Shown piece after piece: positions 8,199 through 12,477 of a DNA stretch of 12,477 nucleotides (its first letter is position 1; the number at the start of each line of letters is the position of its first letter). Origin of the DNA: Anaerolineae bacterium (GTDB lineage Bacteria; Chloroflexota; Anaerolineae; B4-G1; DUEL01); assembly GCA_016926575.1 (NCBI GenBank), contig JAFGOJ010000051.1, forward strand, positions 1-12,477, written 5' to 3'. A model generated the notes under the pieces. That model made no database searches. It was not told the origin of the DNA and saw only the letters and a program-made list of their open reading frames with translations. The position numbers were made by a program, and so were the translations under genes.

Positions 8199-8573
8199 TC
8201 ACGCGGGCGACCGGCGTGCGGTGTGAAGCTCGGCCTGGAGCGCCGCGGCGACCTGGGCGTATACTTCCGCCAGCGCTGCGGACTTGAGCTGCGCTTCGGC
8301 CAGCGCGCCGGTTTTGCCGAACTCTTCCAATTCCCTGCACTGTGCGGCAAATGCCAGCGCGCCGAAGCTGGCGCTGCCGGATTTCAGGCTGTGCGCCGCG
8401 CGCTGGAGGGTGGGGGCGTCGCCGGCGGCGATGGCCTGCTGGATGCCGGCCACCAGCTCCGGGCTGGATGCCAGGTACGTTTCCACCAGCTCGCCCAGGA
8501 AATCGACGTCTCCCCCCAGGTTGTCGAGCAGACCGGCGAAGGTTGCCCGGTCGATGATCTCGGATGGTGTCAT
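8199..8573 (-). CDS. Hpt phosphotransfer protein, apparently severed from the hybrid kinase
   Basis: A 124-residue, wholly helical histidine phosphotransfer (Hpt) domain. The motif RAAHSLKSGSASFGA contains the phospho-accepting His61. In a phosphorelay it moves phosphate from a receiver domain of the hybrid kinase to a response regulator. The ATG at 8573 is chosen because AAGGAG lies 7 bases upstream and the Hpt fold starts right after it. The frame stays open upstream to 8681, but those extra codons lie mostly inside the inserted MITE and are not expected to be translated. The four codons before the ATG plus the target duplication (GAT TCA TCA AGG AGC AAC CTG) continue the reading frame of the kinase end (SIDSS) once the element is removed. 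It was thus most likely the C-terminal domain of that kinase. Whether it is now expressed at the same level as the kinase is unknown. Confidence 0.9.
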   Translation of the reverse strand: MTPSEIIDRATFAGLLDNLGGDVDFLGELVETYLASSPELVAGIQQAIAAGDAPTLQRAAHSLKSGSASFGALAFAAQCRELEEFGKTGALAEAQLKSAALAEVYAQVAAALQAELHTARRSPA

Positions 8574-8580
8574 CAGGTTG

Positions 8581-8586
8581 CTCCTT
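8581..8586 (-). promoter_or_regulatory. Shine-Dalgarno allowing separate Hpt translation
   Basis: On the minus strand this is AAGGAG, 7 bases before the ATG at 8573. In the inferred ancestral fusion these bases were coding, falling within the TCA AGG AGC codons (Ser-Arg-Ser). They now give the Hpt segment its own ribosome binding site just downstream of the insertion. Confidence 0.7.
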
Positions 8587-8594
8587 GATGAATC
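8587..8594. repeat. Target-site duplication, left copy (GATGAATC)
   Basis: GATGAATC here and at 8747-8754 directly abut the two ends of the hairpin element at 8595-8746. An exact 8-base direct repeat touching both inverted-repeat termini is the expected footprint of transposition. Confidence 0.85.
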
Positions 8595-8742
8595 GTAACT
8601 GCTCAGCTTGCGCTTCGCAGTTGCTTTCCCTGCTGCGAAAAGGGGGAGTGGGGGGTTTGCGGGCGGCTTCGCCGCCCGCAAACCCCCCAGTTCTCCCTTC
8701 GACGCGCCAGGCGGGTAACTGCCAGGCGCACAGCCTGCGCAG

Positions 8743-8746
<4 letters not shown>
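8595..8746. mobile_element. MITE-like palindromic insertion element, 152 bp
   Basis: The element has termini GTAACTGC (8595-8602) and GCAGTTAC (8739-8746) and is flanked by an 8-bp direct duplication. Its left arm, 8595-8667, and right arm, 8671-8746, are imperfect inverted repeats along their whole length. The centre is a perfect 18-bp stem (8650-8667 with 8671-8688) around the triloop TTC. It is too short to encode a transposase and has no believable gene, so it would be moved in trans. It lies between the kinase and Hpt coding regions; its terminal TAA (8743-8745, minus strand) is now the kinase stop codon. Transcribed, it would form a very stable long hairpin inside the operon mRNA. The transposase family cannot be named from the window; an 8-bp duplication is compatible with several. 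Confidence 0.88.
8650..8688. repeat. Perfect 18-bp inverted repeat at the MITE centre
   Basis: The arms 8650-8667 and 8671-8688 are exact reverse complements around a 3-base loop. On the minus (operon) strand the tip reads GCGAAGC, a sequence known for unusually stable mini-hairpins. A TTTT run follows only after about ten C-rich bases, so this is not a classic intrinsic terminator. Partial attenuation or RNase processing between the kinase and Hpt is possible. Confidence 0.85.
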
Positions 8747-12075
<3,329 letters not shown>

Positions 12076-12157
12076 ATCAGGTCGAGATAACTCCTACCAC
12101 GGTTTAAGGAGGTGGCGTGCCTGTTCAGATATGTTCCTTGGATCCTTGCTTTGGCGC

Positions 12158-12185
12158 ATGATAACACAACTCGGAGAAAAGGCAA
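12158..12185 (-). promoter_or_regulatory. Candidate sigma70-type promoter of the kinase operon
   Basis: On the minus strand TTGCCT (12185-12180) is followed after 16 bases by TATCAT (12163-12158). The match is 4 of 6 and 5 of 6 to the consensus. It would start transcription roughly 75 bases before the kinase ATG and drive the six leftward genes. No operator-like palindrome is evident next to it. Confidence 0.45.
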
Positions 12186-12215
12186 CGAATTGACGCATTG
12201 CAGCAGATTTGTGGG

Positions 12216-12285
12216 GTAGGGCAGGTTTCCATACCTGCCCGGCGGGTAAGAAACCCGCCCTACAGGTGTATTTTCGCCTTCGCCA
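12216..12285. repeat. Interspersed palindromic repeat, copy 2
   Basis: Bases 12231-12285 are identical to 1-55. The fuller copy here shows two hairpins, GGGCAGGT (12219-12226) with ACCTGCCC (12233-12240) and GGCGGGT (12241-12247) with ACCCGCC (12253-12259). These are enclosed by GTAGGGC (12216-12222) with GCCCTAC (12257-12263), so alternative cruciform-like folds are possible. It sits upstream of the operon promoter. It appears to be a family of intergenic repeats in this genome, unrelated in sequence to the MITE at 8595-8746. Confidence 0.85.
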
Positions 12286-12477
12286 GTTGTTCTTTTCCAG
12301 ACCCTAAGTAAAATGGGATCTGAGAGGGTTTTTATAAGAACGCCACGGCCCTGGTGGAATAACCACAGACGGCAGAAAATGCCCACCCTTCCGCCGGGTC
12401 ACGGACCCGGCGGGAGCAAGAGGGGCCGCCTGAGACGTTAACCCAGGCCCATTTGCGGAAGGGGTCCGGGGGAACCG
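12286..12477. other. Gene-poor right end with strong inverted repeats
   Basis: No convincing coding region is seen here on either strand. A perfect 10-bp stem, CCGCCGGGTC (12391-12400) with GACCCGGCGG (12404-12413), has a 3-base loop. CCCTTCCGC (12386-12394) can instead pair with GCGGAAGGG (12455-12463), and CGGACCC (12402-12408) with GGGTCCG (12462-12468). A small stem, GCCTG (12428-12432) with CAGGC (12444-12448), lies between them. The segment may be the edge of a structured RNA, a regulatory leader for a gene to the right, or a repeat cut by the window end. I do not recognise the family. Confidence 0.4.

Noticed and set aside
8574..8681. Longer start for the Hpt protein at 8681
   Set aside because: That start lies in the core stem of the inserted element; the ATG at 8573 has a good ribosome site and begins the domain.
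8650..8700. Intrinsic terminator for the kinase gene
   Set aside because: The stem is strong but part of the mobile element, and on the minus strand it is followed by C-rich sequence rather than an immediate T-tract.
12106..12160. Perfect TAAGGAGGTGG on the plus strand followed by GTG codons
   Set aside because: The frames that follow are only 14 or 34 codons and unrelated to anything recognisable; likely chance within the kinase 5' leader.
12301..12333. Small stem ACCCT/AGGGT followed by TTTTT on the plus strand as a terminator
   Set aside because: Only five base pairs with a 19-base loop and no gene upstream on that strand.
12313..12441. 42-residue plus-strand ORF at the right end
   Set aside because: No Shine-Dalgarno, Arg/Pro-rich translation made mostly of the inverted repeats; more likely structural DNA or RNA than a peptide gene.
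12421..12465. TPP riboswitch suggested by CTGAGA between GGGG and ACCC
   Set aside because: The second conserved half of the TPP aptamer is absent downstream.

Overview
The window is GC-rich, coding-dense bacterial DNA. The mix of a BTAD/AAA-ATPase/TPR regulator, a large hybrid histidine kinase, a response regulator with a HAMP-like tail, a MinD-like ATPase and a cyclic-nucleotide-binding patatin is typical of Chloroflexota (Anaerolineae/Chloroflexia-like). The phylum is an inference from gene content and repeat style; no rRNA or marker gene is present.

Layout: 1-55 is part of an interspersed palindromic repeat whose second copy is at 12216-12285. One rightward gene, 122-3610, encodes a SARP/AfsR-like STAND regulator. 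It converges, with a 4-base overlap of stop codons, on a leftward block that reads, in transcription order: hybrid histidine kinase (12075-8743), Hpt phosphotransfer protein (8573-8199), response regulator (8150-7443), MinD/ParA-like ATPase (7424-6672), cNMP-binding patatin phospholipase (6675-4420) and glycerophosphodiester phosphodiesterase (4398-3607). Apart from the kinase/Hpt boundary, gaps are 48, 18, -4 and 21 bases, so these genes look like one operon. A plausible promoter for it lies at 12158-12185. The right end (12286-12477) holds no convincing gene but contains strong GC-rich inverted repeats.

Main discovery: the 170-base gap between the kinase and the Hpt gene is a MITE-like element, 8595-8746. 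It is 152 bp, folds end to end into one imperfect hairpin, has termini GTAACTGC/GCAGTTAC, and is flanked by an exact 8-bp target duplication, GATGAATC. Removing the element and one duplication joins the kinase frame to the Hpt frame without a shift, giving one ORF of about 1238 codons with the familiar order GAF-HisKA-HATPase-REC-REC-Hpt. The insertion supplies the kinase's present stop codon. Hpt can still be made separately, because an AAGGAG sits 7 bases before an in-frame ATG. The element has therefore apparently turned a one-protein phosphorelay into a two-protein one.

How the genes may work together (inference): a membrane kinase passes phosphate via Hpt to a response regulator that has no DNA-binding domain. 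That regulator is encoded beside a MinD-like ATPase and two enzymes catalysing successive steps of phospholipid breakdown, deacylation by the patatin and then cleavage of the glycerophosphodiester. This looks like a signal-controlled membrane-lipid turnover module with a second input through the patatin's cyclic-nucleotide-binding domain.
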